NCBI GenBank assembly: GCA_025201375.1
Contig: JAIWZP010000028.1
Location: forward strand, 186,001 to 250,000
Direction of reading: 5' to 3'
Length of the DNA: 64,000 bases
From: Gongronella butleri
Taxonomy: Eukaryota > Mucoromycota > Mucoromycetes > Mucorales > Cunninghamellaceae
The stretch's first letter is position 1; every line of letters begins with the position of its first letter. The translations under genes were made by a program, and so were the position numbers. Of the stretch, positions 1 to 12,389 are shown piece after piece. The notes below the pieces were generated by a model. That model had not been told where the DNA came from. It saw only the letters and a list, made by a program, of their open reading frames with translations, and made no database searches.

Positions 1-259
1 TAAGATCTCGAGTCAGAACTTGCAGAAAAAGTGTTGAAAAGGCCATGTCGCAATTTTTTAAATGATCATAAAAATGTACCGGTGCAAGCAGCTCGCCGAT
101 GGCTCCAAAATGTGTTGCACCATTGTCATGCATCTATCCGTTCAAATTTGGTGCCATTTGGGCAAGTTTCTCGAGAGAAACCCTGTAAGTGTTCAATTTT
201 ACGGGTAAATCAACGTGTACTCGCCATCTAGACACTGCAGCGTCCCTAAATGTATCCCA
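1..259. other. Left edge, no gene seen
   Basis: No coding signal that I can support. Short open frames here show no domain, no codon bias and no splice signals. The stretch is AT-rich and passes into the dispersed repeat that begins near 260. Confidence 0.4.
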
Positions 260-770
260 TCGTGAAACTGCACGCTGGAAACCCTAGTGGGGTGTCGCTT
301 GCAGTCTATTGTTCGTCATTGGGACGTGCCCCCAGCAAATCAAAATTTAGCCTTGGCGAACTTCCAAAACCAAAATCGAAAAATGAGGACTCCAAACTCC
401 CACCTAACTTGTATACACGATGGACCGCAGCGACTAACCGCAAGAATGGCAAAAAAAGGGAACAGTCCAATTGTTCGTTGGCGAGCAATCGACAATTTTC
501 GCCTAAACTTGCAGGCGAATTGTGGTGGATGAACGCGTCCAAAAGGCCGCCCTGACGTGTCCGCTAGCAAGAGAAGGTCGAGGCCCATGAATTTGATAAG
601 GAACAGATGCATGTTACGCGACTCTCGACGCGGTTTATCGCGCGTCGAACTTCACATACGATTTTGAACGCGTGTCAAAATGCCCAAAAAATCGCTTTTT
701 TTTATGGATCACCCATGTCCACGTAGGCAGCGAGCCATCTTCTTTCTGATTGATCACCTAAAAAAGGTGT
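260..770 (-). repeat. Relic of the old dispersed repeat, copy 1
   Basis: This block aligns by eye with 47745-48200 and, in reverse orientation, with 31390-31870. Shared landmarks are the GACGCGGTTT...CGCGTC box near 635-655, a GTGTCAAAATGCCC stretch near 672-686, and an upstream core that on the minus strand ends in a peptide-like FDFGFGS string. All copies are diverged and interrupted by indels, so none is clearly coding. It is probably a decayed transposon fragment. I cannot assign a class because no transposase, integrase or reverse transcriptase motif survives. Confidence 0.6.
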
Positions 771-829
771 TTTTGGCCTTTTTGAGGCGTTTTAAAAATC
801 AGAGCAATTTTCGACGCGCGAAGCGTCGC

Positions 830-1110
830 GTTACATGCGTCTGCTTCGAATCAAAAATATGCACCCCAAGCGTCTCTTGCTAATGGACGCATTCATCCAA
901 CGCAATTCGCCTACAAAGTTTCAGCGAACGTTTATCATTGCTCGTCAACGAGCTTATGGACCGCTCTTTTTTATTGTCATTTTCGTGGTTCTTCCCTGCG
1001 ATCTATCGTGCGTAAAAGTTTGGCGAGTTTCTGGATATCATACCTGATTTTTCGATTTTGGTTTTGGGTCCCGCTGACGACTGATTTTTGATCAGCGGCC
1101 TGCGCGCGCC
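830..1110 (+). repeat. Relic of the old dispersed repeat, copy 2 (inverted)
   Basis: This block has the same core as 300-545 but on the other strand. It keeps the start-like MDAF string, the IARQR string and the terminal TTTTTCGATTTTGGTTTTGGG run. Copies 1 and 2 therefore form an inverted pair about 300 bp apart. No intact reading frame is preserved. Confidence 0.55.
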
Positions 1111-1586
1111 CAACATTCTTTGACTTTCCCAGGTTTGTGCATCCATGGGTTTTACTGCCCGCAAATCCACATGAGCGACTCAAAACGGTGTCATGGCTAG
1201 ATGGATTTCGTCTCAACGCGAGTGTCATGATTTTTTTCTAAAATCGGTGTTTTGCCCTGTCCATTTGGCCATCGCATCGCCGTGCAGTCGCTTCCATTCG
1301 ACAGAGCATCGAGTTGTGCATCTTTTGTCACACCAGCACGCCGTGACTTTTACTAGGCCGTTGCCGAGCAAATCGCGGTTCATCGTGTTTGATCAGTTGC
1401 GACGAGCGGAAAATGAGATTGTGAGTGTCTTTTGAGTGTGCGGAATTTCAAATACTGCGGAAGGGAGGAAGGGAAGGAGGAAGGAGACGGAGATAGAAAA
1501 TGGAACGCGTCCTTTGTTTTTTTTTTTTTTTTTTTTTGTTTACTCTTTCACTCTTTCCTTTTGTTTTCCCACCGTTTACGCCCGTC
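1111..1586. other. Upstream region of the zinc-finger gene
   Basis: No gene is seen. It contains a purine-rich stretch at about 1456-1500, an 18-base T run near 1517-1534 and further pyrimidine-rich sequence running up to the ATG at 1587. Most genes in this window have similar pyrimidine-rich leaders. Confidence 0.4.
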
Positions 1587-3875
1587 ATGTCCTCGCGCCA
1601 GATTGTGAACCAAGTTCTGAGAGAGGCGCGTCGCCCGCCGCCGGAAGATGAAGAAGCCAAGCGTAAGTCCCACACTTTGCTAGGCGTGTTGCTGGTCCTG
1701 ACGTTAACTTGTGTTTGCTTTTTTTGTTTTGTTTTTTTTTTCTTTGGCTTTCAAGCGGCAAAAAGGGGAAAAGGTCGTCGAACAACCAAGCGCAAGCAGA
1801 ATTGAGGCCAAGAGCAGCGCAAAAGAGGCGCATCAAAAAGCTATGAGAGACGGTTCGGCCAAAGTGCAAGCGCGCCATGCGGCAAGTGCCTTCTGGCATC
1901 GGATATGCTCTTTGAGGAGGCGCGAGACCTTTTAGAGGATCACATGACGATGCTGCGAGGCGATGACGACGACGAACACAAAGACGAGGAGGAGGATGAA
2001 GACGACGTGGCTGAGGCGCACCGCTTGCTACTTTTGGCTGACGAAGATTACGCGGAGGTGTACAATGATGCCAAGGCTCGATTGGAAACTGCTTATATGC
2101 ACAACCGTGAACACAAGGAGCGCTTCCTGGAGGGTGTGCGAACGGTGGTCGCGTACAATCGACAGCTCGTTATTCACGCCATGATGTTTGTTCAATTCTA
2201 CATTGTATCGCGGCTCTCAAACAATCAACATGTCCCCCGCGCTCTATTTGACGCCTCCTTCTTCTCGGGTGTGTTCCAGCTATTGCTTGGCAAGAAGTGG
2301 ACCAACAAATCAAAGTACACGAGGAGCGAGCCACCATCGTCACCATCTTCCACCTTTTCAAGGAACAACACCCAGGCATCATTGTACAGCCATTGGTCAC
2401 ACGCAGAAAAAAGCCATCCGATTTCATCGACGTGCTCGCGTTCACCGCACAACAGCTTGCCACCATCATGAAAAATCACGTTGTGTGAGAATTTTGACGC
2501 CTTCTACAGCAGCTACTTGGCCGCACGACTGGCGCGTGCTCTGGAACAAGAGGGATTTAACGTAAGTGCAAAAAGATAAAAGAAAGAAGAAGAAGAAGAA
2601 AAAAAAGAGAAAAAAAAAAAGAAAGAAAACAGAAAGAAAAAGAAAAAATCCAGTTCTCATGCATGTCTCTCTTTTTTTTTTCCTTTTTTTTTTCTTAATG
2701 TGCAGGATATCAAGCCCCATGTGACGCGAGGCTATGGCGCGTTTGTGTATCAGAGATCGGTGCGCGACCAAGATGACCATGTCAGCAATGAAAGAATTCG
2801 CGTTGGCGCAATTTGTGGCGCAGCTCAAGCACAGCAGCAACGAATTGATCCGCCTGTACTTGAAGAATTGCCAGTTGCGTGCCCAGAATACGTAGCGAGC
2901 CCCATAACAAAAAAGAGGTACATTCGACTCCTCAGCAGCCATTGCCTCATCGGAACCACTCATCAGCCCATTCTTTTTTTTCAGGCAGGCTTCCATTGCG
3001 ACGTGGATGGGTGCGACAAGATCTTTACAACGCGATCGTTACTAGAAGAACACAAGGTGGTCAAACACAAAATTGTAAGTGAGGACCGCGCTGGCTACAA
3101 ATGGACTAAAATCTTTATTTTCAGGTCGACAAAGTCAATCCATGCCAATTCAGCTATTGCAACCGCACCTCCCCGCACGACAAAAGCTTGATAAAGCATA
3201 TCATTCGCGTCTACAGTAACAAAGTAAGCAAGGCTGCTCGTTTTGGTGATAAGCGTGGTCGCTTCCTGATGAATTGACTTCTTTTTTTTAAAAACAAGAC
3301 CGACCCGATCACCAGAATTTCTTCAACCACCGCTTTGACATGCGAATCCATTATGCGCAATGGCACATGAAACTGGTACACCAGAAGAAATGCACGTTTA
3401 TATGCCATTTACACGCGTTTTTCTTTGTTTTGTCATAGATCGTGTGCCGCAAGCCTCACTGCAATGTCGCCAGTGCGACGCAAGCTGCGCACGAGCGTCA
3501 TTTGGAAGACCACAAAACCAATGAGCCACCCGTCGACGACATCATATCGAAAATCAAGCAAAACACCGAGGTGAGAAAGGCGGTGCACGTGTCACAGGGT
3601 CAATCTCACTTTTTTTTTTTTTGATCGACAAGACCAAGCAATACAGTACATGTGCCCCGCCAAGAAATGTCTGCAGGCCTCGAGAGACGTGGCCATCATC
3701 TTGAGACACTACATGAAGCTGCACTCGCTCTATGTAAGACACTCACGCGCGAAAAAAAAATATCCAATTCACATTTTGCTTCTTTTTTCAGTATTACATC
3801 TGCAAAAAGTGCCCCCTGGTGTTTTCTTCCAAAGAAGCCGTTGAAAAACATATGAAAAAAGATTACTCTGTGTAG
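1587..3875 (+). CDS. C2H2 zinc-finger protein (5' half of model uncertain)
   Basis: This is a multi-exon gene, probably for a nuclear nucleic-acid-binding protein. Its 3' half is well supported. Exons at 2706-2891, 2985-3074, 3125-3223, 3316-3375, 3439-3570, 3647-3733 and 3792-3875 are all multiples of three, all joined by phase-0 introns. They encode roughly one Cys/His finger each. Examples are FHCDVDGCDKIF with downstream His, IVCRKPHCN with paired His, YMCPAKKC, and a last finger YYICKKCPLVF ending in HMKK before the stop at 3873. A start at 1587 with a GTAAGT donor at 1663 is plausible. Between 1756 and 2561 the coding-like stretches lie in different frames: an acidic DDDDEHKDEEEDED segment near 1957-2010, then VHEERATIV near 2320. 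I could not join these with canonical splice sites. Either cryptic introns, assembly indels or early decay could explain this. No specific target or orthologue is recognised. Confidence 0.65.
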
Positions 3876-4984
3876 GCTATCATATCTCTCTCTATTCCAA
3901 TTTGGACGTTCACTTGATTTTACCAGCACTTTTTATGCTTCTTTGGCTTCCTTTACGTTTTCCTTTGTGGTCATGATTCAATTGACTTGATCTACTGTAG
4001 TTTTCTATCGTCGTGTGGCTGGGTTGTCAAAAACAACAATAAAAAGTGAAATGTTTCAAAAATGCCTCAAAGCAGCCATTCTTTTCTTTTGGGATTCAGC
4101 GCTGTTAATCGTGCCTCGTCCACTTATTCTGCCGGGCCTTCCACATTATCGCTTGACGTCGCACAGGTTTTGCACGCGTCGCGTCTCGTGCCACTTTTTG
4201 TGACAATCTTCATGTTGCATGATTCCTTCCTTTGTAGCTTTTTTTTGACAAATTTTCCTTTCTTTTTTCTTTATCAATATTCAGTGGCCGTAGTCGAGCC
4301 GGGATGCACACTGAACAAAAAAAAAAAATCATGCAAAAAAAAAAAAAAAAAAAAAAAACGGGGCGCGTCCCTCCTACAGTATTTTTCCCTGAATCACACG
4401 CATCGTCCATCGGACCCATTGAGGTCATGCGCGCGATTGTGCATTCATGGGCAACGTCAAAAAGGGTACAGATGTCAATTTTAAATAGCTGTGCCCAGCA
4501 AACCTGTCCAATTGCTGCGCCATGTTGCTTTCTGCATCGCTCATCAATCCGGCAATGCTGACTGATCATCACTTGCCGCGCAAACTTGTCGTACAAAAAG
4601 AAAAAACGAAGAAAAGTTCATAATGCCAAGCCGGCGAGGGCCGATAATATAATCCTTCAATCGAAATTAGAGCCCAGTGGATGGAAAAAAGGTCTTTTGG
4701 TAGTCAAGCGATGGGTTGCATGGTAGTCATTGCCAACGAGCGATCAACAAGTGTGGCACAAAAAAGGACCCCTGAGCCTTTATGCGCCGGCGCAGCACCG
4801 TTACACATTTGCTCAAATATACCCCCGCATTCTCCAATGTTTCCTGGGATGTCCAATGCGCAATGCACTTTTAAATCATCTCCCCTAAATGCCAAAATGG
4901 CCAAAAATGCCTTTCAACATCAAATTATGTTTTACTCTTTGGCATCAAGCATCATTTTTTATTCTGTTTTTGGGCGACCCGGGT
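3876..4984. other. Convergent 3' intergenic region
   Basis: About 1.1 kb lies between the 3' ends of the zinc-finger gene and the dehydrogenase. It contains A runs at about 4318-4327 and 4335-4358 and scattered AATAAA-like signals near 4038. No coding signal or recognisable repeat was found. Confidence 0.45.
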
Positions 4985-5925
4985 CTACCAGGGCAGAGTC
5001 TTGCCTTGGTAATCAAAGAATGCGCCGTTCTTGGCAGGCGTCAATGCGTACAATTGCTCGAGCATGCCCGAGATGGACTCCGTGGCATCAATATCAGCTC
5101 CAGCGCCTCCCATGGACGTACGAACCCAGCCAGGGTGAACTCTAATGCGAAGGAAAGCATAAAAAAGATGAAACATGAGCACTCGTTCACGTCATACCGA
5201 CGAAATCAAAAAACAATAAAACTTACGCGACAATGGTGAAATTCTCGTTTTTCAAGCCGTTTGCAAGCGACTTGACGAGCATGTTCTCAGCGGCCTTGGA
5301 GACACTGTAGGCGACGCCCGTGCCACCGGTCAGATTGTACTCAATCGAGCCTAGAATCGATGAAATGTTGAAAACAATGCGTGTGTCCTTTTTGCGCAAA
5401 AGAGGAAGCGCTTGCTGCGTCACGTCAAACGTGCCGGTCACGTTGGTCTTGAACACGTGCGTGAAATCATCGGGATTACTAGAACAAGGGAGAAAAAGAA
5501 GCAAAAAAGAACAGTCAATGGTTGACTGGTGCTTTTTGTCGTCGTTGCAACTTACACGCTTTCGAAGGAACCCCGCTCGCCAGTGATGCCGGAGTTGTTG
5601 ATGAGCACATCAATGCCCTCGGGAGCAATGCGGCTGATTTCGGCAAAGGCCGACTAAGAAAAAGCGTGGTGAGACACGCATATCGCGTTGTTGTTTCTTT
5701 CTTCTCGATTTGCGCGCCGTGCGCCCTTACCTTGACAGACGCAGAGTCCGCCGTGTCGAGCGCGACAGCAAAGACCGACTTGTTGTCGACAAAGGCCGCG
5801 AGGTCTTGCGCGTTTTGCACATTGCGCGCCGTGGCAATCACCTTTTCGCCCTTGGCGGCGAGCTGACGCACGAATTCAAGGCCGAGGCCGCGATTACCGC
5901 CAGTAACAATGAATGTCTTGGACAT
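4985..5925 (-). CDS. Short-chain dehydrogenase/reductase
   Basis: This is a classical SDR, an NAD(P)(H)-dependent oxidoreductase, probably cytosolic since no signal peptide is visible. Four exons on the minus strand (5731-5925, 5556-5653, 5227-5478, 4985-5141) close in frame to 233 residues, the usual length for the family. The cofactor motif TGGNRGLG is at residues 8-15, a structural NNSG motif follows in exon 2, and the active-site serine lies in NISSILGS. The catalytic YSVSK is followed by VHPGWVRTSM. All introns have GTAAG donors and YAG acceptors. The overall pattern resembles small cytoplasmic SDRs of the C-factor/sniffer type (weak inference). The substrate cannot be read from sequence. 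A long A run lies about 45-60 nt upstream of the ATG. Confidence 0.9.
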
Positions 5926-6921
5926 GATGATTTGTTGGGAATATAATTGAGAAGTGAATAAAGCACAATTGAAAAAAAAAAAAAAAAAATTGGCCGTCAA
6001 ATGGTCTGCTCTTAAATACCCTTCTGAAATCTGACACCCCGGGCGCTTATTAATTGATAGTCGGTCGCTGTTTCCAATTGCGAATTTTCTAGGTCAGCCG
6101 GGTCGGCTCGATTTTATCCTGCATCACAAAAAAAAAAAAAAAAAAAAAAAAAAAACGCGTTCTAGGGCTATTCTCAACTATGTCCCGCTGAATTCCACGC
6201 AATGACTACTGAAAGTCCCCGGCGTGTCTCCTACGCTTGCCAAGTTTGGCAGCCACCCAAGCTCTCTGGTGCGTAGGGCGCACAATTTTGAGTACGACGC
6301 AATTCTGTGTCACGATGGGCCGCTGTTCGTCCTTCTCAACAGCCTCGCAAATGACGCATTGGTCGTCAAGCACCATCCACGGCCCCAATTGCCTTTCATG
6401 AAGCAGCAATGACGGTGCTTGCCTCTGGAAATAACATGTATGCCTGTACGGGTCGATTTATCATCGCTTGAGATCGAAACGCGTCGTGCTTACAAATCCG
6501 TGCGCTTACTTGACCCTTTTCGGATGGCGCCATCCCAATTTTTCCATTGCTCACACGCGTTATCCATTTACTCATCCTAGGTGGAGTATGCGTCCCTGTT
6601 TGGCGCAACGCGCGTCTAAAATGACAAATCAATGCAAATGGATAGGCCCCCGCAGCTCGAAACACGTTCAAAAACACATTTTCCTTGCATATCGCTGCGG
6701 GTACGCGTTGACTGCGGCACGCGGGGGCCCTCGTACAGACGAACATGGCTCATAGAAATGAAGATCCATTGTAAATGCACGTTTCACAGATGAACGATGC
6801 TTATACATCTTAAATTAAGAGTAAAAGTTCATCCATTGCAGTTGTCAATAATCATCAACGCTGCAATGGCGTCATAAAGAATTCGGACACGTCATTCAAC
6901 GCCGCAGCACTGCTCTGTCCG

Positions 6922-6954
<33 letters not shown>

Positions 6955-7844
6955 TTTGAGCTGGGCAAAAATGAGTAATTTTTATTTTTGATGAAGCCAT
7001 CGACTCTGGGCACAGCCTGATCAAAATTTCACGGGACAAGCCTTGTCGTGGTAATTGAAAAAAATGTCGTTGTCGCCGAGTGTCAGCTTGTTCAATGGCC
7101 AAAATTGCTCGAAATGCGCTCGAATGCACCAATGTTGGCGTGTTTTCCACCCTGATGGCCTTGATCGAGCAACAATAAACGTCTTGGGGCAGCGCGACGT
7201 GTCATCATTCAACAATTCAGGTGCCGCATCCCGTGCCTTGCCGCTACCCAGAGACCCGGATTTCCGCTCATCATTTCCACAATTCCGCCGAAAAAACGCA
7301 CATACAGAGCATTGCTCTCACTTTTCGGTCTTTTGAGTCATTGCCATATCCTGCTTTATGAAGGACATCAATTTTCGTCGTATGAATTGGTCATCAGTGT
7401 GGCGGTGCAGCGGGTTGCGCCTCAAAAAGTGGGTGGCAAAGGCCTCATTTCCCATCCGTGCCCGCGAAATCAGATCCCCGACCGCGCCATCTGTGGTAAA
7501 TGACACAGGCGAGCAACCAATGGCTTAATTCAAGCTATGGAAGGCCATCATGCGCGCCTTTTTTGTCTCTAAAAATGAAAAGCATCCATTTCTCTCGTTT
7601 GCTGCCATTTATGAGGCAAACAACGCCCACGCATCTGGCATGGCTGCCAATTTAGGGATGGTACGCTCCCTATTCTTCCCTGGATCACGCGCGCCGTCCA
7701 CCGGATCCGTCGCGGTCATTGTGCGTGATTGTGCACCATCAATCCCTGAGATTTTTTTTTTTCATAGGTGCAAATGGAAAAATATGGTTTTTTGTGACGC
7801 AGTGCCATGGTTGGAAACATGCTCAATGGCGAGACCCTTTCTTT
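5926..7844. other. Long intergenic stretch with homopolymers and coding-like debris
   Basis: No intact gene is seen. There are long A or T runs at about 5972-5988, 6126-6154 and 6921-6953. Minus-strand sequence between about 7215 and 6960 has a coding-like look but is open in more than one frame with no splice context, so it may be gene debris. An ACGCG motif is common. Confidence 0.4.
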
Positions 7845-10800
7845 TTATTGATTCAGCGCGGCGTGAGCCAGCGGGTACGCTTGGCGGAATTTGTCAGCAT
7901 CTTCGTTGACAATCGATTTCAGGATGTCTGTAATGGCTTGCTTTTTGGTGTGCAATTCTTCCATTTCCTCGGACTTTTGCTTGGCCTTGTGCGTCACAGA
8001 GAGAGGCAGGCCGGCAAGGTGCGCGACATTCAAGCTGTAAACAAGAAAAAACGCGTCAGCTAGGAAAGAAAAAGAAAAAGAAAAAGAAAAAAAAAGTCGC
8101 TCGTTACCCATAGCTCTTGGTGGCGATGCCTTGAACAAGTTTGTACAGAAAGACCACGCGCGGGATGTCTAACAGAGGCGCAGCAACAATGCGTGAGTTT
8201 TGGTGTCCTGATGGTGTCAATTTCCCAGTTTTCCCGCTTTTTTCTCTTTTTTACCACTGGTGGCGTCCTCAATGAAGCTCATATGACCATTGGAGGTGGA
8301 GTCGGGGTATTGATCGGCAAGTTTGCCAAGTGCAGGGTAGTGAGTGACAAAGAGGGTGATGCATCGAATCTGCAAAAAGAAAAAAAAAGGGTCAAACTTC
8401 TGTTGCGCACCCATTGCTCCTTTTTTTTTCCTTACATGAGTGATGAAGTATTGGAGCACGGAATAGGCGATGGCCATGCCGTCGTGGGTGCTTGTGCCGC
8501 GGCCTAGTTCGTCCAGGATGACGAGGGATCGCGGTGTCGCCTGTTTCATGATCATGGACGTCTCCTGCAGCTCGACCATGAACGTGCTCTCACCCATCAG
8601 CATGTTGTCCGAGGCACCCATGCTACAAAAGCGCATCCATGGGGTGTGAGTGCTCGTGCTCCAATTGGTTTTTTTCTCTTACCGTGTGTAGATGGCGTCG
8701 ACAATGCCAATTTCAGCGCTGTCGGCAGGCACGTACGAGCCGATTTGTGCCATCATGGTGATGAGGGCCACCTGGCGGATCAGCGAGCTCTTGCCGCCCA
8801 TATTGGGGCCCGTCAGGATCATTGTGCGCTGACCATCCGCCTAATATACGACGAAAAATAAAAACAAAGTGAGCCACCCAGGCAATTTGCCGTTTCATGA
8901 ATCCCCCACATTTCTCCTTACGTCAAAGTTGGTGTCATTGGGCACATAATTGTCGAGATGGCGCTCGACCATGGGATGGCGGCCATTGACAATGTGGATC
9001 TTGGTATCTGGCGCAAATGTCGGCTTGACATAGCCAGGCTGCTGCGCGACCTTGGCAAGCGACAACAAGCAGTCCAGCTGCGACAAGCTTTGGATCACGT
9101 CACGGAACAGTTCGTATTGGTCAGAAATGGATCTACGAATGGGGTAGAAAATAAGATAAAAAGAAAAGGTGGGAAACGTGAGCCATTGAACCCAATATGC
9201 ATATTAAAGATCACATTGGACATACCTTAAGAACTCGCGGTAGGCACGCTCGGCATCCAATGTAAGCTGCTCGCGCAGGACCTCGCGCTTTTTCAACTTG
9301 TCAATGATAAAAGGCGAGTGGAAGCGCGACATGGCCTTTGTGCCGCTAATCTTGATCCAATTCTGAGGCACCTTGCGCACTTGAGTGTTTTTGATCTCGA
9401 TCAGGTACTAAATGGCAATAAACAGTCAAATTGTGCGCGTGGAAAGGGCGCGAATAAAGTCTTTTTGGATTTTTACCTCAATGTTGGCCACGGTCTTGAA
9501 CTCCAATGGCAAGCCCAGTTCTTTTTCGACCTCTTTTAAATACGCTTCCAGCTCGGCCTCGGCCTCAGCAATGCTCTATGTCCCAAAGAAATCAGAATGT
9601 TCACATTTAAAAACGAAAAAGCGCGTGCTTACCTCCTTTTCTCGCGCGAGCTCCGGCCAAAAATCATCAGACTGGAAAAAGTCGACCTTGCTCTTGGTCG
9701 TGTCGTCGATAATGCGTGGGTTGATCAAGGATTTGGCATGCAAGGCGGCGTCATACGTGCGAGGCAGCTTTTCAAACAAGCTATTAAGTAGCGGCGATTG
9801 GAACTGGTCATGCTGGTCCTGTTCGCCAATGAATGAACTCGACACTTTGATGAACCCGTCCAAGACAGAGATGAGCTCACGTGGCGACGACTAAAAAAAA
9901 ACGAGGTCAGAGACGCGTTCTAGCTCGCGTTGCCGCCCTTACCAAGCCGTAATTGATGCGGCAAATGCCACGTTCAAGGTCTGGCAGCGATTTAAGCAAG
10001 TCTTGGCACTTTTTCACCTTTGGGGACGGCGTCGTTGCAAGCTCAGTCACTGCGGCACATCGTTCATTCAATTTGCTAGGAGGGAAAAAAAAAAAAAAAG
10101 GACAAAGCGCGATGCGTGTCAATCATGGGCTGTAAATGCGCCAATTTGGCTCTTTTTCTTACTCCACTGCGACCAATGGGCGGCCAATCCACTTTTTAAA
10201 AAGTCGGCTGCCAAAGCGCGACAGGGTATGATCGAGCACCGAGACAAGCGAGCCTTGGCGTGTGAACGTGGTGGCATTGCGGAAGATTTCAAGATTGGTC
10301 GCCGTGTTGCCATTGATCAGCATGTGGCCGCGCGACGAAAAGTGCGAATACTGCGTCAAATGGAACACGCGTTCCAAACCAAACTCGCGCAAGTGCCGGA
10401 TCGTCGTAGCCAAGCTCTTGCTAGATTGAAAAAAAAGTGAAAAGTGAGAAACATATTTTACATCCTCCGTTTGCTGCGCACTTACACAATCAGCTCGGGC
10501 AGCTCCAAGACGCGTGCGATCTGGTCTATAAAAGAATGACAGGTAATGAGATTGCGTGTGAGGGGCGGAAAAAAAGGTGCTCCTCGTACCTGCTTGGTTG
10601 ATTTCCTTGTAAAACTCGGTGACGCGATCCAATGCCACGCTGTATTTGTTGCTGATATCATCCTTGGCTTCCAGTCGTTCAATGCGGATCGTATCATGGC
10701 CAACACGCGATCTGACGCGTAAAAAAAAAGTGAGAAACACGTCGTCTTTTTTTCTTTTTTTTCGATCTTGCTTACAAGTGATCGGTCAATTGCATGATGA

Positions 10801-11919
10801 CTTTTTCTGTGGCCTTGCTCATGGAAGCGGGCAGCAGCAGCTCACACGGCTCGATGTGCAAGAGGCGTGTTTCCAGCTCGGTGCGGAGGAAGCCATCATC
10901 AAACTTATCGTAAATGACGTCGCCCGACGACAATTGCACGGCGACAATGCCAAATTCGACAAGTTCGTTGCGTCCCGAGCCTCCCCTCGGCTCCTCCAAC
11001 ACGCACAAAAGGTAGCCACCACCCGTCGTTGCTTGCTGCTGTGTGTCGCCCGCGTCGTCCGTCATCATTTCCTCGACAAACGTGCCCTTGGTGTACAGAT
11101 GCGTCATCTTGCGCTCAAACGGCGCGCTCTTGTTGCTGCCCGTCGCCTTGATTGCCGCCGTCTCTGTCTGCTCCACAATGCCCACGCGGTGTCCGGCGTG
11201 CACCAATCTGATGAGGGCCAAAATGAGAAAAAATGAGAAAAATTCACGCGTTTCTCGTCTTTTTTGATTTTTTACCTTCGTACATGAACCATGAGACGAT
11301 GCACCGGGATGCTCGCCACGTAGAAATTGCGATCGACAAAGTGGGCAATGTGAAGCACCTTGGATGCCACCTGCATTACCAAAAAAAGGATGAGAAACGA
11401 CTCTTTTCAAGCAATTTCACGCGTTTTTTATTGTTTTACCTTTGCATCGTCTCCGAAAAAGCGATACTTGTAGCCGACCTCGATGGCGAGCAAGACGCCC
11501 GGATGCTGCTTTTTCAAATCGACGACCTGCTGCTCGAGTGGCGTGTATTTCGCGAGTTGCGGCTTGAACGCGGCGGCTTTTGTGCTGCTGGTATTGGCAA
11601 AGCGTGCAAACGGCGATGGCGCCTCTTGTTCTGGCTGCTCCTGCTGCACCGTGTCCGTCACAAGGCTGTCGTCGTGCTGATCCAGCCGCTGCCGCTTCTC
11701 GGCGCGCTCGTCTTCGAGCTGACCAAACGTCTTGACAAATGCTTCGTGCCGCCGCTTGCGCTCAATGTCTGACATGTCGCGCGCCGCCACCGTGGCTGGA
11801 GCCGCTGGGGCCACGCGTGCAGCCGGTGTCGGCGACGGCGGCGTCCTCGCTACCTCGGGAGCCGCCTCAGGCTTCTTTTTCTGGAAAAAGTGGCTGATTG
11901 TACGTTGCTTGCCAGACAT
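7845..11919 (-). CDS. MSH3: DNA mismatch repair protein MSH3
   Basis: MSH3 is the MutS homologue that pairs with MSH2 (MutS-beta) to recognise insertion/deletion loops in the nucleus. I read 16 exons on the minus strand: 11440-11919, 11276-11370, 10776-11207, 10590-10711, 10486-10525, 10163-10420, 9943-10075, 9633-9890, 9477-9575, 9226-9407, 8922-9132, 8683-8840, 8436-8622, 8255-8369, 8108-8168 and 7845-8034. They close to about 1006 residues, near the family norm. The N-terminus has a PIP-box-like motif QRTISHFF (residues 5-12) and an Ala/Pro-rich linker. The mismatch-binding domain follows ([15 protein letters not shown], then [11 protein letters not shown]). The ATPase has Walker [13 protein letters not shown], Walker [17 protein letters not shown] and the motif [16 protein letters not shown] and the KYRFFG type favour MSH3 over MSH6. 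Several introns hold a TTTCTCA branch-point-like motif. The gene is divergent from the PABP gene. Confidence 0.95.
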
Positions 11920-12389
11920 GTTTGAGAGAAAGAAAAAAAAAAAGGGCGGGGAAGACAGACGAAACAAAAAGGCGCGCCGCGGCACCGCGCCCTTTTTCTT
12001 TCCAAATTGGTCGCCCCCTTTTTGGTCGTCCTCGTCGCTTTTTTGCGATTTTGAGCACATCGTCACGAAAAATGTCCATTTGAGCTAGATAGTCGCATGC
12101 TTGCACTTTTATTCCTCGTGTAAAACGACAATAACAAGCACTCGAGTGCAGACAATGGTCGAGAACCATGAGGACACAAGTGTTTGCCCGGTTTTGTCTT
12201 AACGTTGCCCTTTTGCAATGCTTAGCCAATTGAAAAAAAAAAGACATTGGTGCTGCGCCAAGTATGAAGAAATAAGTGATGCACAGTCGCCAAGGACGAG
12301 ACACCATATTGGATCGAAAAAATCGCAATAAAACCAATTTGGCGTCTTATTTGCTCGTTTGTCGATGGAAATACGACCTACAAGAACGT
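11920..12389. promoter_or_regulatory. MSH3 upstream region
   Basis: This is the upstream flank of MSH3, which reads leftward from 11919. It has a short purine-rich leader (11925-11945) and no open frame of its own. No TATA box or named operator can be supported. Confidence 0.3.
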
